This document shows positions 53,801 to 64,000 of a stretch of 64,000 bases of DNA, one piece after another (the stretch's first letter is position 1; each line of letters begins with the position of its first letter). A model generated the notes under the pieces. It saw only the letters and a program-made list of their open reading frames with translations, had not been told where the DNA came from and did not search any database. Location of the stretch: contig NC_056002.1 in assembly GCF_018446385.1 (NCBI RefSeq), positions 43,723,671 to 43,787,670 of the forward strand, read 5' to 3'. The translations under genes were made by a program, and so were the position numbers. The DNA comes from Zingiber officinale (lineage: Eukaryota > Streptophyta > Magnoliopsida > Zingiberales > Zingiberaceae).

Positions 53801-55012
53801 TGTTGATATAGGGAGCATCAGAATATTGAACCTGAGTTTTGATAATGACAAACAATTCTAAGTTAAGTGTTATTATTGTTCTAACAAGTTAAACTGAGTG
53901 TGCAAAAAAGTCCTAAGCAATCTTAGGCAAAGGCAAAGTCCTAGCTGTGGTTAGGCAATGAAATCTTGATCCGGGAGACTGGGCAAAGTCTTGACAGGTT
54001 GAGGATATTAGGTAAAATCCTAGGATCATGATTTAGGTGGAAGTACTAGGGGTTGCGGACACCAAGCAGAAGATTGGACAAGTCGGGGATCGAACAACCA
54101 GCAAAAAAGTCCTGAAGTCTCGGATGTTGAGCAAAAGTCCAGACGGTCTAGAGGATCGATCTGGAAAAAGGTAAACTCTCCTGAGAGGAGTAGGTGAGGA
54201 CGCATTTCCCATTGAGAGAGCAGTAGACGTCGGTTCAACTTAGGGTTTTCAAAAAATCAGAAAATTAGAATCAGACGGTCCAGAGACTGTCAAAATACCT
54301 TATTCGCCTACTATTCTAACTCTGTTTTGTAGGAAACTAATATTTTTACACCTAAAGGTTTTTTTACTTTGTTCAGTCGACTGAATGTCGAGATCAGTTG
54401 ACCGAACCTCAAAGATCATATCAGCTCATGGTGAAGTTTTGACCAAGGGATCGGTCAACCGAACCTTGGGTTTAGTCTATCGAATGGTGGATAGACAACA
54501 ACTTGATAGGGCCAGGTTGATCAAACCAGATAAACCGAGGAGCATCAGAGGTTCGGTCAATCGAACAGCTGGATCGATCGACCGAACGAAGACTTTATCT
54601 GAAGTGGAAGCATATGGACTGGAAGTTGGGCAGATTCAGAATGTTCGGTCGATCGAACGGCTAGATTGGTCGATCCATCAACATCGAGTCAAACAGTGAT
54701 CCCAAGATAAGTGGATTTGGATTAGGTTCACCTCGGCTATAAAAAGGGTTCGACCAGTAACTTCGAAAGACATCATTTTTAGAACAACCTTCGCTCTTGC
54801 ACTCTACTCTAGAATGATTCAACAACACCAAAATGTTGCTCTGATAATCGATCACCAACTGCTAATTCTCATGTTGTCGGTAAACTTTGTTTTATTGCAA
54901 TACTTTTTCTTATCATTTCTGTACTCCATTTGTAAAGATTTTTCGAAACTATAGTGATTGCCCAACGAAAGTGATCAACGATTGCGAGGCATGGAGTAGG
55001 AGTTGTCATAAG
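53801..55012 (+). repeat. Truncated LTR of a related copia family
   Basis: It starts TGTTGATATAGGGAGCATCA, like the SIRE-like LTR start, with AAAGTCCTAGC and GGAGTAGGTGAGGACGC blocks in the same order. A cluster of GGTCGATCGAAC-like motifs (54368-54680) is followed by a TATA box (GCTATAAAAAGGG, 54738-54745). It ends at 55012, where another LTR in reverse orientation begins; its own terminus is missing. Confidence 0.75.
54368..54680. repeat. GTTCGGTCGATCGAAC-like motif cluster
   Basis: Seven or so imperfect inverted motifs: CAGTTGACCGAACC, CGGTCAACCGAACC, GGTTCGGTCAATCGAAC, GGATCGATCGACCGAAC, GTTCGGTCGATCGAAC and relatives. The cluster ends about 60 bp before the TATA box. Confidence 0.8.
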
Positions 55013-55702
55013 TGTTGGATCGTGATCGTTTGATCGTTCGATAGGGGGGTGAATACCGATTTAAATAAAATCGAGAGATTACGCAGCGGAAAATGTATAA
55101 GGAAAAGTAATGCTAACACAATTCGATTTACTTGGTTTGGAGCCTTTGGCGACTCCTACTCTAAGGCCCGTACACAAGGGTGCTTTCAACGGACAATTCA
55201 CTAGCAATTAAAAAATTATTACAAACTAAGTACAGGAATGCCAATGAAAAAACAAAACAATACCGACAAAGGAAGAAACTAAAAGAGCAGCGCATTGTCA
55301 GAGCTTCGCAGCGTCGCAGGAGCACAGGAGAGCGGATTCTGAGTTGTTGTTTTGACTCCAACCTTGACTCTCCTTATAAAGGAGGTTTGGGGCACCTGGA
55401 ACCTTCAGGGCACCCTGGAGTGACGTAGATGAGCCAACCAGCGAACTCCACCTGGCACAGCGACGTTGGGGATAACTTTTTGCCTCCGGGCGCCCGGACC
55501 TTGATGTTCAGTAGCTTCCTTCATGCAAGAAAATGTTAGTCCGAGGTAAATATATATCCTGAAAAATAGATTATTAGCACAGTTCATAGTTTAATAGAAA
55601 AAGAGTATTAATTAGATTCCATCTCTCCGAGACCGGAATTTAGTCAGGATCTCGACTTAGAGTTTCGAAATGGTTCTAAGTCGGATCGACGCCTAAGTTC
55701 CC

Positions 55703-57331
55703 TGTTGGATCGAAAGCGCTAGAGGGGGTGAATAGTGCTCATGGATATTTCATTCGTTTCAGAATCGTAAATCAATCGAGAGTTGAAGCAGCGGAATAAA
55801 GTAAAGAGAACAAAACCACACACAGAGACACGAGGAGTTTACTTGGTTCGGAGCCTTGAGCGACTCCTACTCCAAGGCCCACGCTCGTTGAGCGTTTACA
55901 TTGGGCAACACTTATAATCTCGAAAATATATTACAAGCTAAGTACAGATAAAAATAGTAATCAACTTAATACCGACAACAAAGAAATGAAAGTTGAAGCT
56001 CCGGGTCGTTGGGATGATGTTGCAGCACTTCAGGATCATCTCGTTAGCAGCTTGTAGCGTTATGATTGCTCGGGAGTTGTTGTTTTGAGTTGCTGCCTCG
56101 ACCCCTCTTTTATACTGGAGGCACCTCCAAGCCTGTCCAAGGCGCCTCCAGGCCGCCGAGTCGCACGGGTGGATCAGCGCAAACCTGGTCGCACCTTATC
56201 AGGTTTAAGGTCCCTTCAAGCCTCCTCAAGGTGCCTTCAAGCCCTGATCCAAGGCGCCTCCAACTTCCTCCGAGGCGCCTTCAGCTCCTCTAGACAGCTG
56301 GCTTCGGCTTTCACCCAAGGCGCCTCCAAGCCCCATGGAGGCGCCTCGGACACTGTTCATCCGAGGTCAAGTGTGCTTCTTTGTTCCTGCAAAATGTGTT
56401 AGTCCCAAACACCAACCCTGCAAAACAAAGTTAGCACAGAAATATGATAAATAATATTTTGACAGTCCAAGGTCGCACCTTATCAGATTTAAGGCGCCTT
56501 CAAGCCTCCTCAAGGCGCCTTCAAGCCCTGGTCCAAGGCGCCTCCAGCTTCCTCCGAGACGCCTTCAACTCCTCTGGATAGCTGGCTTCGGCTTGCACCC
56601 GAGGCGCCTCCAAGCCCCATGGAGGCGCCTCGGACACTATTCATCCGAGGTCAAATGTGCTTCTTTATTCCTACAAAATGTGTTAGTCCCAAACACAAAC
56701 CCTGCAAAACAAAGTTAGTATAGAAATATGATAAATAATATTTTAACAGTCTCCGGACTATCCGAGTCTGACTTCGGATTTCCAACCGAAAACCCTAGGT
56801 CGACCCGACGCCTACTATTCCCTCTACGGGGAACGTGTCCTCACCTACTCCACTCAGGAGATTTACCTGTTGGCAGTGCGATCCTCCAGATCGACGTTCC
56901 TGGCCCGTCCAGTCTTCCACCTGGTTCGCGACACCAAGACTTTTCACCTAGGGTTACCACCCCCTAGGACTTTTGCCTGAAGCTCTCAACCTGCCAAGAC
57001 TTTTTGCATAGGGTTACCACCCCCTAGGACTTTTGCCTGAAGCTCTCAACCTGCCAAGACTTTTCGCATAGGGTTACCACCCCCTAGGACTTTTGCCTGA
57101 AGCTCTCGACCCGCCAATACTTTCCGCATAGGGTTACCACCCCCTATGACCTAGGGTTACCACCCCCTAGGGTTTTCCACTTGCCTAACCGTAGCTAGGA
57201 CTTTTTCCTAAGAAACCTTAGGACTTTCCTGCAAACTTGTTCAACATGTTAGAAAACAAAATACCTTAACTTTGAACCCTTTGACATAATCAAAATATAG
57301 GTTCGATCGTCGGATGCTTCTCGCACCAACA
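55703..57331 (-). mobile_element. Solo LTR, SIRE-like family (solo-3)
   Basis: It starts TGTTGGATCGAAAGCGC, ends CTCGCACCAACA, and is flanked by a perfect duplication TTCCC (55698-55702 and 57332-57336). It is the reverse-oriented relative of the LTR at 24293-25600: its right end (GGTTCGATCGTCGGATGCTT) matches that LTR's start, and it carries the CCTAGGGTTACCACCCCCTAG repeats (56950-57170). The minus TATA (TATAAAA, 56108-56114) abuts a GAGGCGCCTC cluster. A 284-bp direct duplication (56187-56470 and 56471-56751) contains most of that cluster. Confidence 0.92.
56117..56640. repeat. GAGGCGCCTC cluster in solo-3, partly duplicated
   Basis: Units such as GGAGGCACCTCC, AAGGCGCCTCC, GAGGCGCCTT and GGAGGCGCCTCGG occur about eight times at 56117-56347 and again in the duplicated segment. 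The first unit starts 3 bp from the TATA box. Confidence 0.88.
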
Positions 57332-57514
57332 TTCCCTTCCATGGAACACGTCCTCACAGTCACTCCCCTCCAATGACTTACCTTTACTTACCTACCAGAC
57401 ATCAGGTCAGCCCTTCGACCCGTCTGGACTTCGTGCCAGCTATCTGGTCAGTCCGTCGACCTAGCTGGACTTCGTGCCAAACGTCCGGTCGGCCCTTCGA
57501 CCTAGCTGGGCTTC

Positions 57515-59560
57515 GTGTGTAACACCCCACCCTCCTCACTACTGGACTGCGAGGGCGGAGCGCTACTGGACTACTAACTTATCTTAACTAACATTGCACA
57601 CATGTAATGTTCTATACTTAAAACTCTCTAAACACTCAAAACATGCAATTAACTGGCAGCGGAAGACTAAATAAACAATTTCTATAGTCTAAATACATAG
57701 CAATCTTAATAAATTCTTATGCTAAATCCCAAGGCTTCTATAGTCCAGGCATCACACATCCATCCGCACCTCCTTGTCGCCTTCCTTTATCTGCAGTAAG
57801 AGGAAATGCAAACTATAAGCGAATGCTTAGTAAGCGCTATCTAACTCACAAAACTCGAATATACATGTAACTGGAAGAAATCTAAAACTTAATGCTCAAA
57901 AGGAAAACTACTCATGCTCATCTACAAGCAAAAGAAACATACTGAAATGCTAAACGTGTAAAACAAATCTATACAATTATGCTAGCATAAACTTGCTGAA
58001 TTTTAAACACTTTCTGAATCTTATTTCACTTGTTTAAAAACTTATACTTTAATACTTCAAAATAATAATCAACTTTCTTCTTGGGCCCAGGCGTAGTACC
58101 ATTATATGCGCGTTCCCTAATAGGTTGGGGTAGCGAGCCACCAATCCTAAAAGAGCAGACCTCGGTCTACCAGGGCCAAGACCTGGATTTGTTTAACGAC
58201 AACCTCGGAAGTCGGGTACTAGCCTCTTAAATAAAGTAAAATACATGTTATCTTTTATTACTTCTAATATATAATGCCTCGGCATTTTCTTTAAGCACCT
58301 TGTGTGCCAAAATCCCTAAAGTCTTGACTTTGGGATCTACTTAAGGCCTTGGCCTTTTTCTTTCTTTTCTTTATCTTGCTTATACTTGTTAATACCTCTA
58401 TTAAAAAGGTGTCTCATACAAAACTACACTAAAATGCTTATTAACTCTGCACTGAAATGCTTAACAGAATTGCATGGAAATACTTAATAGAACTGTACTG
58501 AAATGCTTATTGAAACTGCACTAAAACTAAATCTGCATACAAGCGTAATCAAATCTGCCTACAAACTTAATCAAAATTCTGCACTATAAGCTTAATCAAA
58601 ATTTTGCACTATAAGCTTAATCAAATCTGCACTGTAAGCTTAATCAAATCTGCCTACAAACTTAATCAAAATTCTGCACTATAAGCTTAATCAAAATTCT
58701 GCACTATAAGCTTAATCAAAATTCTGCACTATAAGCTTAATCAAATCTGCCTACAAACTTAATCAAAATTCTGCACTATAAGCTTAATCAAAATTCTGCA
58801 CTATAAGCTTAATCAAATCTGCACGATAAGCTTAATCAAATCTGCACTATAAGCTTAATTAAAATCTGCACTATAGACTTAATTAAAATCTGCATTATAT
58901 ATTCCACCAAAAATCTGAAAGTAAAGTTTCCATCCTTAATTTAAGTCATCAACATTTGATCATCATCTTTTCTGAATCTAATATTCCCTTAAATTTATGT
59001 ATTCTCTTCCCATAAATTAATCAATATGATATCTGTCTCATGCTCACTGCATAACAAAACAATTTACTCCTTTCCAAATCTAAATGAACTAAATTTAGTT
59101 TCATGGTAGCAGCACCAATCAAACAATAAAGAATAAACTAAACCACATATTCAAATTAATTAAAACCTCTTCTCATCTTCTTTATGAAACTCACGGCAGG
59201 AAATCTTCAAAATCATTAATCTTTGTAGCATGCGTCGGAAATCAAGAACACATGAATCCAAAACTACTCTACTGCAGGTGAGGAAGCACTTACCTTGCTT
59301 CTTGGACTCACAACCGAACAAAAAGGGCTTCTAGGACCTTGGCCGGCCGCCGGAGACGATGCCTTAACTCCCTTTTGTTTTCTGCCCGAGCCCCGTCGTC
59401 GCACGCAGAAGGGAAGGAGAGAATGGTTTAAGTCGCGGGAAAACAGAGCATCAACTTATCCCTTTTTATAACTTAATATTTCTGTTAACTCCTTAAATAA
59501 ATTTTTCTAACTTTTCTAAACAGATTTGTCCATTTGCATTCTTGGTCCGCCGTAAGTTTG
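57515..59560 (-). repeat. LTR-like block of an unidentified element, with 27-bp repeats
   Basis: The left edge TGTAACACCCCACC is typical of one terminus of plant gypsy LTRs. Near the right side the minus strand has a TATA box (TTATAAAAAGGG, about 59459-59470), a GC-rich leader and a donor-like AAGGTAAGTG (about 59288), suggesting minus-strand transcription. No right terminus or duplication was found and no coding domain is present. A repeat array lies at 58520-58900. Confidence 0.4.
58520..58900. repeat. 27-bp tandem repeats, AATCTGCACTATAAGCTTAATC type
   Basis: About 13 units built on TCTGCACTATAAGCTTAATC, with length variants of 24-27 bp and a CTGCCTACAAACTTAATC variant that recurs in a higher-order pattern. 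Confidence 0.9.
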
Positions 59561-62500
59561 CAGATTAATTTTCAAAAGATAATTATTGCAATCATAAATT
59601 TATAAAAGCTAATTTTTCAAGTATAAGTTTAAAGTTAACAAAAAAAAAATCCAAACTTCCAAACATAAGTTTATATGTTCCAAAAATTTTCAAAATAAAC
59701 TTGAACTTGAAACATTTTTCAAACATAAATTCTATAAGGATAATTTTACAAAAGTAAAATTTTCAAAAACTAGGTAAAATTCAATGTTCAAAATCTAATT
59801 TTTCAAAGTTAGGTTTGTGAAATCTAATTTGCAAAACTAAGTTTGTAACATTCGATTTTCAAAACCAGTTTCCAAACCAAGTTTATAACATACAATTTTC
59901 AAAACTAAGTTTAAAAAAAGTTAACATAAAACTTAGTTTTACAAAGATTAGGTTTCATAAACACATTTCTAAAACATTTTTAGAAGAATATTTTTCAAAA
60001 CTTAATTTCAAAAATATTTTTAATAAAACAATAGATGTGAAAATAATTATTGCTCCCCCTGAACCTGACATTATTAAAATAAAGCTTTTGAAAATATTTG
60101 CTAAGAATATAAGATTTTCAAAGTGATTTTTTAAAAAATAAAATAAATTGAGGTAGAATTTTCTACAGAGATTTTAAAGAGAAAATTAAAAAAATAACAC
60201 TTAAGGAGATAATAAAAAAATAAACCTCCCCCTGAATTTGATACTCTTTAATTTATTCTCTCCCTTAATTTATTAATCCTCCTTATTTTATTACTCCCCC
60301 TTAATATAATGATAAGGTTTGGGTGTGTTAAATTTCAAAGCCCTAACACATTTTTGTGTTCTAAGGGATTTAGTAACACTTATATTATTTACATAATTAT
60401 CTCTGTATCCTTAGTATAATTGTTTATTTGAGTTTGATTAATCAATAATTAATTTTAGATTCAGGTGTTTAACTTCAGTTTAAGGTTAAATAAGATAAGA
60501 TTTTATTAATTCAATAACAGTTAACCATTATCAATAATTTATTAATTAATTTTTACTCGATTTAATAATTTAATACTTAGTAAAATAATTTAAATTTCAT
60601 ATTAATTGATTGAGTTGGTGAAAGTGTTAGTTATAATTATTTTTTTTTATTTACTTCCTTTTAAGTAGGATTAATTTAGTTTGAAGTCAGTATGAAGTTA
60701 AAGTTATTCAACACAGTTAAGTAAGGTTTAATTAAGTCAATTTTAGTTCTTAAATAAAGTTAGACTTAAACAATTAAATTCTACTTATTAATTACATAAT
60801 TAAGTTTAAAGTTTAAGTTAATGGAGTTTAAGTTTTTAAGTTAGGTGTCTAAGTTTTAAACGAATTTAAAAGAAATTTTTATTATTATTATTTTTTAAGG
60901 GATTTCTAACAGGATTTCTAAAATAGTTTTTAAAAGGATTTTAAAATGATTTTTATAATATGTTTAATGGCAATTAACATACGTTTAATTCAGTTTTGAT
61001 TTTAGATTTAAATTAATATTAATGTTAATTTAAGTTTAAGTTTAATTTTAAGTTTAAGTTAAATTTTTTAAATTTTAATTATAATTTCAATATTAAGTTT
61101 TAATTTAAAATTTAATTTTAAGTTAAGTTAAATTAAGTTTAAAAATAATGTTTAAGGTTACAATAATGTTTAAGGTTAAAAATAAGTCTAAAGTCTAAAT
61201 AACAATTTTTTTTAATTTAATAAAATTTTATTAAAGTGAAAAATAATTTTTAAAATAATTTTTAAATAATTTTTAAAAGAATTATTAAATAATTTTTAAA
61301 AGAATTTTTAAACAATTTTTAAAAGAAGTTTTAAATAATTTTTAAAAGAATTTTTAAATTATTTTTAAAAGAATTATTAAATAATTTTTAAAAGAAATTT
61401 TAAAAGAATTTTTAAATGATTTTTAAAAGAATTTTTAAGTAATTTTTAAAAGAATTTTAAATAATTTTTAAAAGAATTTTTAAAAGAGTTTTAAAATAAT
61501 TTTTAAAATAATTTTTAAAAGAATTTTTAAAATGATTTTTAAAAGAGTTTAAAATAATTTTTAATAGAATTTTTAAATTAATTTTTAAAATGATTTTAAA
61601 AAAAGTTTTTAAATAATTTTTAAAATAATTTTTAAATAATTTTTAAAAGAATTTTGAAATGATTTTTAAATGAATTTTTAAATAATTTTTAAAAGAATTT
61701 TTAAATGATTTTAAAAAGTGTTTTTTAAATAATTTTTTTTAAAAAAATTTTAAATAATTTTTAAAAGAATTTTTAAATGATTTTTAAAAGAGTTTTTAAA
61801 TAATTTTTAAAAGAATTTTTAAATAATTTTTAAAAGAATTTTGAAATAATTTTTAAGAGAATTTTTAAATGATTTTTAAAAGAGTTTTTAAAATAATTTT
61901 TAAATAATTTTTAAATTATTTTAAAAACAATTTTTAAATTATTTTTAAGAGAATTTTTAAATAAATTTTAAAAGAAGTTTTTAAATAATTTTTAAAAGAA
62001 TATTTAAATAATTTTTAAAACAATTTTTAAATAATTTTAAAAATATTTTTAAATAATTTTTAATATTATTTTTAAAATTATTTTTAAAAGAATTTTTAAA
62101 TAATTTTTTAAAATAATTTTTAAATAATTTTTAAATGAATTTTTAAAATGATTTTTAAAAGAGTTTTTAAATAATTTTGAAAATAATTTTTAATATAGTT
62201 TTTAAAATGGTTTTTAAAAGAGTTTTTTTTTTTAAGTTAAAAGGATTTTTAAAATAATTTTTAGTTAACTTAATTTTAATTTTAATTTAATTTAATTTTA
62301 AATCCTTAGTTATCTCATCTGATCTAAATTATCAATTAGTGAATCCTATAGTTTTGTGAGATGAATTAGATTCCATTTAGGGTTTGATTTAACTTTATGT
62401 TAGATTCAGGTTTAGCTTTGGGCTCAACCAATAGGCATTTTTTGGATAAACTTCTGGCCTATGGTAAGTCACTTGGACATTATTAAAGTAACTATGCATT

Positions 62501-62666
62501 TAAGGTTTTCCAAATAGTCCTATCCACTGAACTTAGTACAAAACCTTGGTCTAACTAGTTATGATCCATAAAAGGTAGCTTCGGTTAGTTCCACTTAGCC
62601 AAATACACCATGTTGAAGTCATATTTTCCTAGATATGCATAGACTAAGATTCCCTAACGTACTATC
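59561..62666 (-). repeat. AT-rich copia spacer, inverted relative of 34200-35280
   Basis: No coding sequence. The last part (62390-62665) is the reverse complement of a block at 34540-34870 in the SIRE-like element (GTTAGATTCAGGTTTAGCTT; ACCTTGGTCTAACTAGTTA; CTAAGATTCCCTAACGTAC), with substitutions. The adjoining 61205-62260 is a degenerate array of AATTTTTAAAAGAATTTTTAAA-type units, the counterpart of the AATTAAAAATTAAAT run there. So this is the spacer of another copy of that element type, in reverse orientation; the rest is low-complexity T/A-rich DNA. Confidence 0.6.
61205..62260. repeat. AATTTTTAAAAGA low-complexity array
   Basis: About 1 kb of imperfect repeats with periods near 17-22 bp, almost only A and T. 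Such tracts are prone to assembly error. Confidence 0.9.
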
Positions 62667-63680
62667 TGTTGGTGCAATCGACCTAGGTTTTGATGTGTGT
62701 GTCAAAGAATTTAAGTTAGGCTTTCATATGTACTTGATATGTGTTTGAGTCTTGCAGGACTTGGTGGAACACATGAGAACTTGGTACGACCAAGTATGAG
62801 AAACTCATCCAAGGGCTCGGATCCTTGAGTCGGTGAAGGATGGTGTGGAAGACATCCGAGGGACCGCCGGACGAGGAGCAATGGAGTGGAGCCGAGGGAA
62901 GTGGACTTCAAGGCAGCATGAAGGATGGCACGGAGAGGAGCCGCGGGCTCAGGTGCATCTGAGGGGCGAAGGCCGAGGAAGAGGACTTCAAAGGCGACTC
63001 CGGAAAGGATGAGAGGAGTGAATGTACTGGGACCAGTCGACTGGTATTGGGTCCAGTCGACTGATCCATTCTGTGCTTGTCGGCTACGGGGACCAGTCGA
63101 CTGGTCCTGAGACCAGTCGACTGGTACATAGCCGTTGGCAGGATTTGACTTTCTGCAGAGAACCGTTGGCTAGGTCCAACGGCACACCAGTCGACTGGTG
63201 CTTGGACCAGTCGACTGGTGTCGGGGTTTGAGTTGATTAGTGATCAACTCTCTCCTCTTATTTAAGGAGAGCTTTGGGGCATTAAGGAGGTTACTGATGC
63301 TTGTAGTTTAACTCCTATTCTGTGCCCAAAGCTCCCAAGTCAATTCTCTTCCTCCTAATTCTAACTCCATCTTGTAAAGAGGAAGAGTGCCCTTGTGAGA
63401 GGTTTGCTCCACCAAGAAGGAGAAGCTTTAGCCGGAGATTGCCGGGGACTGATCCACCGAAGGATCAAGGGATCGTCCACCTCAAGGACACGCCGTGGAG
63501 TAGGAGCATCATCTCTGAACCACGTTACATCGAGTTTGTTAGCATTTGCATTCTTGTTTGTTTCATTGCCTTAGTTTTAGTATATTCCGCTGTGAACTAA
63601 CCCTTGTGTAGAGAAGAAATCGATTTGGGGGTGGCCTAGCTATCCAACCCCCCTTCAAGCCGGCCACCGATCCTCCAACA
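62667..63680 (+). repeat. 5' LTR of a further copia element (copia-4)
   Basis: It begins TGTTGGTGCAATCGACC and ends GATCCTCCAACA, directly followed by a primer site. A cluster of ACCAGTCGACTGGT palindromes (63032-63219) is followed by a TATA-like CTTATTTAAGGAG (63257-63269). U5 contains GGGGGTGGCCTAGCTATCC near the end. Upstream flank is CTATC; the partner LTR is outside the window. It was inserted at, or next to, the spacer of the preceding relic. Confidence 0.88.
63032..63219. repeat. Array of ACCAGTCGACTGGT palindromes
   Basis: Five perfect 14-bp palindromes at 63032-63045, 63092-63105, 63112-63125, 63186-63199 and 63206-63219, and one degenerate copy at 63051-63064. Spacers differ. The last ends about 40 bp before the TATA-like box. 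Confidence 0.95.
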
Positions 63681-63681
63681 A

Positions 63682-63694
63682 TTGGTATCAGAGC
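63682..63694 (+). other. Primer binding site of copia-4
   Basis: TTGGTATCAGAGC is a perfect complement to the initiator methionine tRNA 3' end, two bases after the LTR terminus. Confidence 0.93.
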
Positions 63695-63742
63695 AAGGAA
63701 GCTCTTCAACAGACTAATCGCCAAGAAGAACAACATCATCAA

Positions 63743-63985
63743 ATGGCCGGCTCAAACATTCATCCACCCAAATTCGAAGGAGACTTCTCTTGGTGGAAGA
63801 AGAAAATGGAGGTATTCTTCGAAACCGATTTTGATATTATGTTAATCATGGAAAATGGTTTCGAAGTACCTAGGGATCAAGACAACAAGATACTTGAGAA
63901 AACAAGGTGGAGCAAGAAGCAAAGGGAAGAACATTTAGCGAATTCGAAAGCCATCCATCATCTACTACATGTTTTTCCCCAATAA
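63743..63985 (+). pseudogene. copia-4 gag, start
   Basis: MAGSNIHPPKFEGDFSWWKK begins a copia gag: PPKFEGDFSWWKKKMEVFFE matches the first motif of DUF4219/UBN2 capsids (xxFDGxNYxxWKxxME). It continues KTRWSKKQREEHLANSKAIH and ends FPQ with TAA after 80 codons, where relatives continue for several hundred residues. Whether a shift restores the frame cannot be told, since only 15 bases remain in the window. Confidence 0.8.
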
Positions 63986-64000
63986 GAAGTAACAAGAGTT

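Larger units (their letters stand above)
55013..57514 (-). repeat. Partial reverse-oriented copia LTR, host of a solo LTR
   Basis: It starts TGTTGGATCGTGATCG, then AGGGGGGTGAATACC, the reverse of the CACCCCCCTC..CGATCCAACA end of these LTRs. It is split by the solo LTR at 55703-57331 and continues to about 57514 with TTCGACCTAGCTGGACTTCGTGCC repeats, where an LTR-like block starting TGTAACACCCC cuts it. The far end is absent. Confidence 0.65.

Noticed and set aside
1-64000. tRNA, rRNA, and miRNA genes
   Set aside because: No cloverleaf with intact A and B boxes, and no rRNA core, was seen; the tRNA-like strings are primer binding sites. A tRNAscan or Rfam search would be decisive.

Overview
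The window is repeat-dominated plant nuclear DNA. All the transposon families are plant ones (Ty1/copia with tRNA-iMet primer sites, a Tat-type Ty3/gypsy element with an antisense gene, and a CACTA element). The one intact host gene encodes a plant phosphatidylinositol 4-kinase gamma with very GC-rich coding sequence, as in many monocots. The species cannot be fixed from the sequence; a large-genome monocot such as a Zingiberales member is a guess.

Layout. 1-6928: 5' part of a minus-strand copia element (5' LTR, primer site, leader, gag, protease, start of integrase), its leader split by a solo LTR (1923-3658). It lies just beyond the stop codon of the antisense gene of a truncated Tat element (6929-10664). 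10758-13600: a probable solo LTR with 62-bp tandem repeats, then repeat-rich DNA without genes. 13981-15705: the PI4K gamma gene (minus). 16452-20769: a second minus-strand copia element with short LTRs. 20770-24292: AT-rich intergenic DNA with a decayed Tat relic.

24293-53604 is a set of nested elements whose boundaries can be read from target-site duplications. A SIRE/Maximus-like copia element (duplication ACTTC) is split in gag by a 6.7-kb CACTA element (26974-33718, duplication CAC) and in its reverse transcriptase by a 13.2-kb Tat gypsy element (37545-50786, duplication TCTAC). The Tat element in turn holds a solo copia LTR (38857-40897, duplication CCTTG). The CACTA element has no visible transposase. 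It carries, in one orientation, intron-containing pieces of four host genes: NEDD1, a Deg-type protease, TRAPPC8 and a calcium-dependent protein kinase.

53605-64000: stacked LTR relics, a further solo LTR (55703-57331, duplication TTCCC), an unclassified LTR-like block with 27-bp repeats, 2.5 kb of AT-rich copia spacer, and the 5' LTR, primer site and start of gag of one more copia element.

The most unusual structure is shared by the copia LTRs. Six of them, in several families, carry a cluster of short palindromes or inverted repeats ending within about 100 bp upstream of a TATA box. The palindrome core differs by family: TGATCGGTC/GACCGATCA, GAGGCGCCTC, GTTCGGTCGATCGAAC-like, and ACCAGTCGACTGGT. 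The position is conserved while the sequence is not. No transposon gene in the window is fully intact; the only credible functional protein-coding gene is PI4K gamma.
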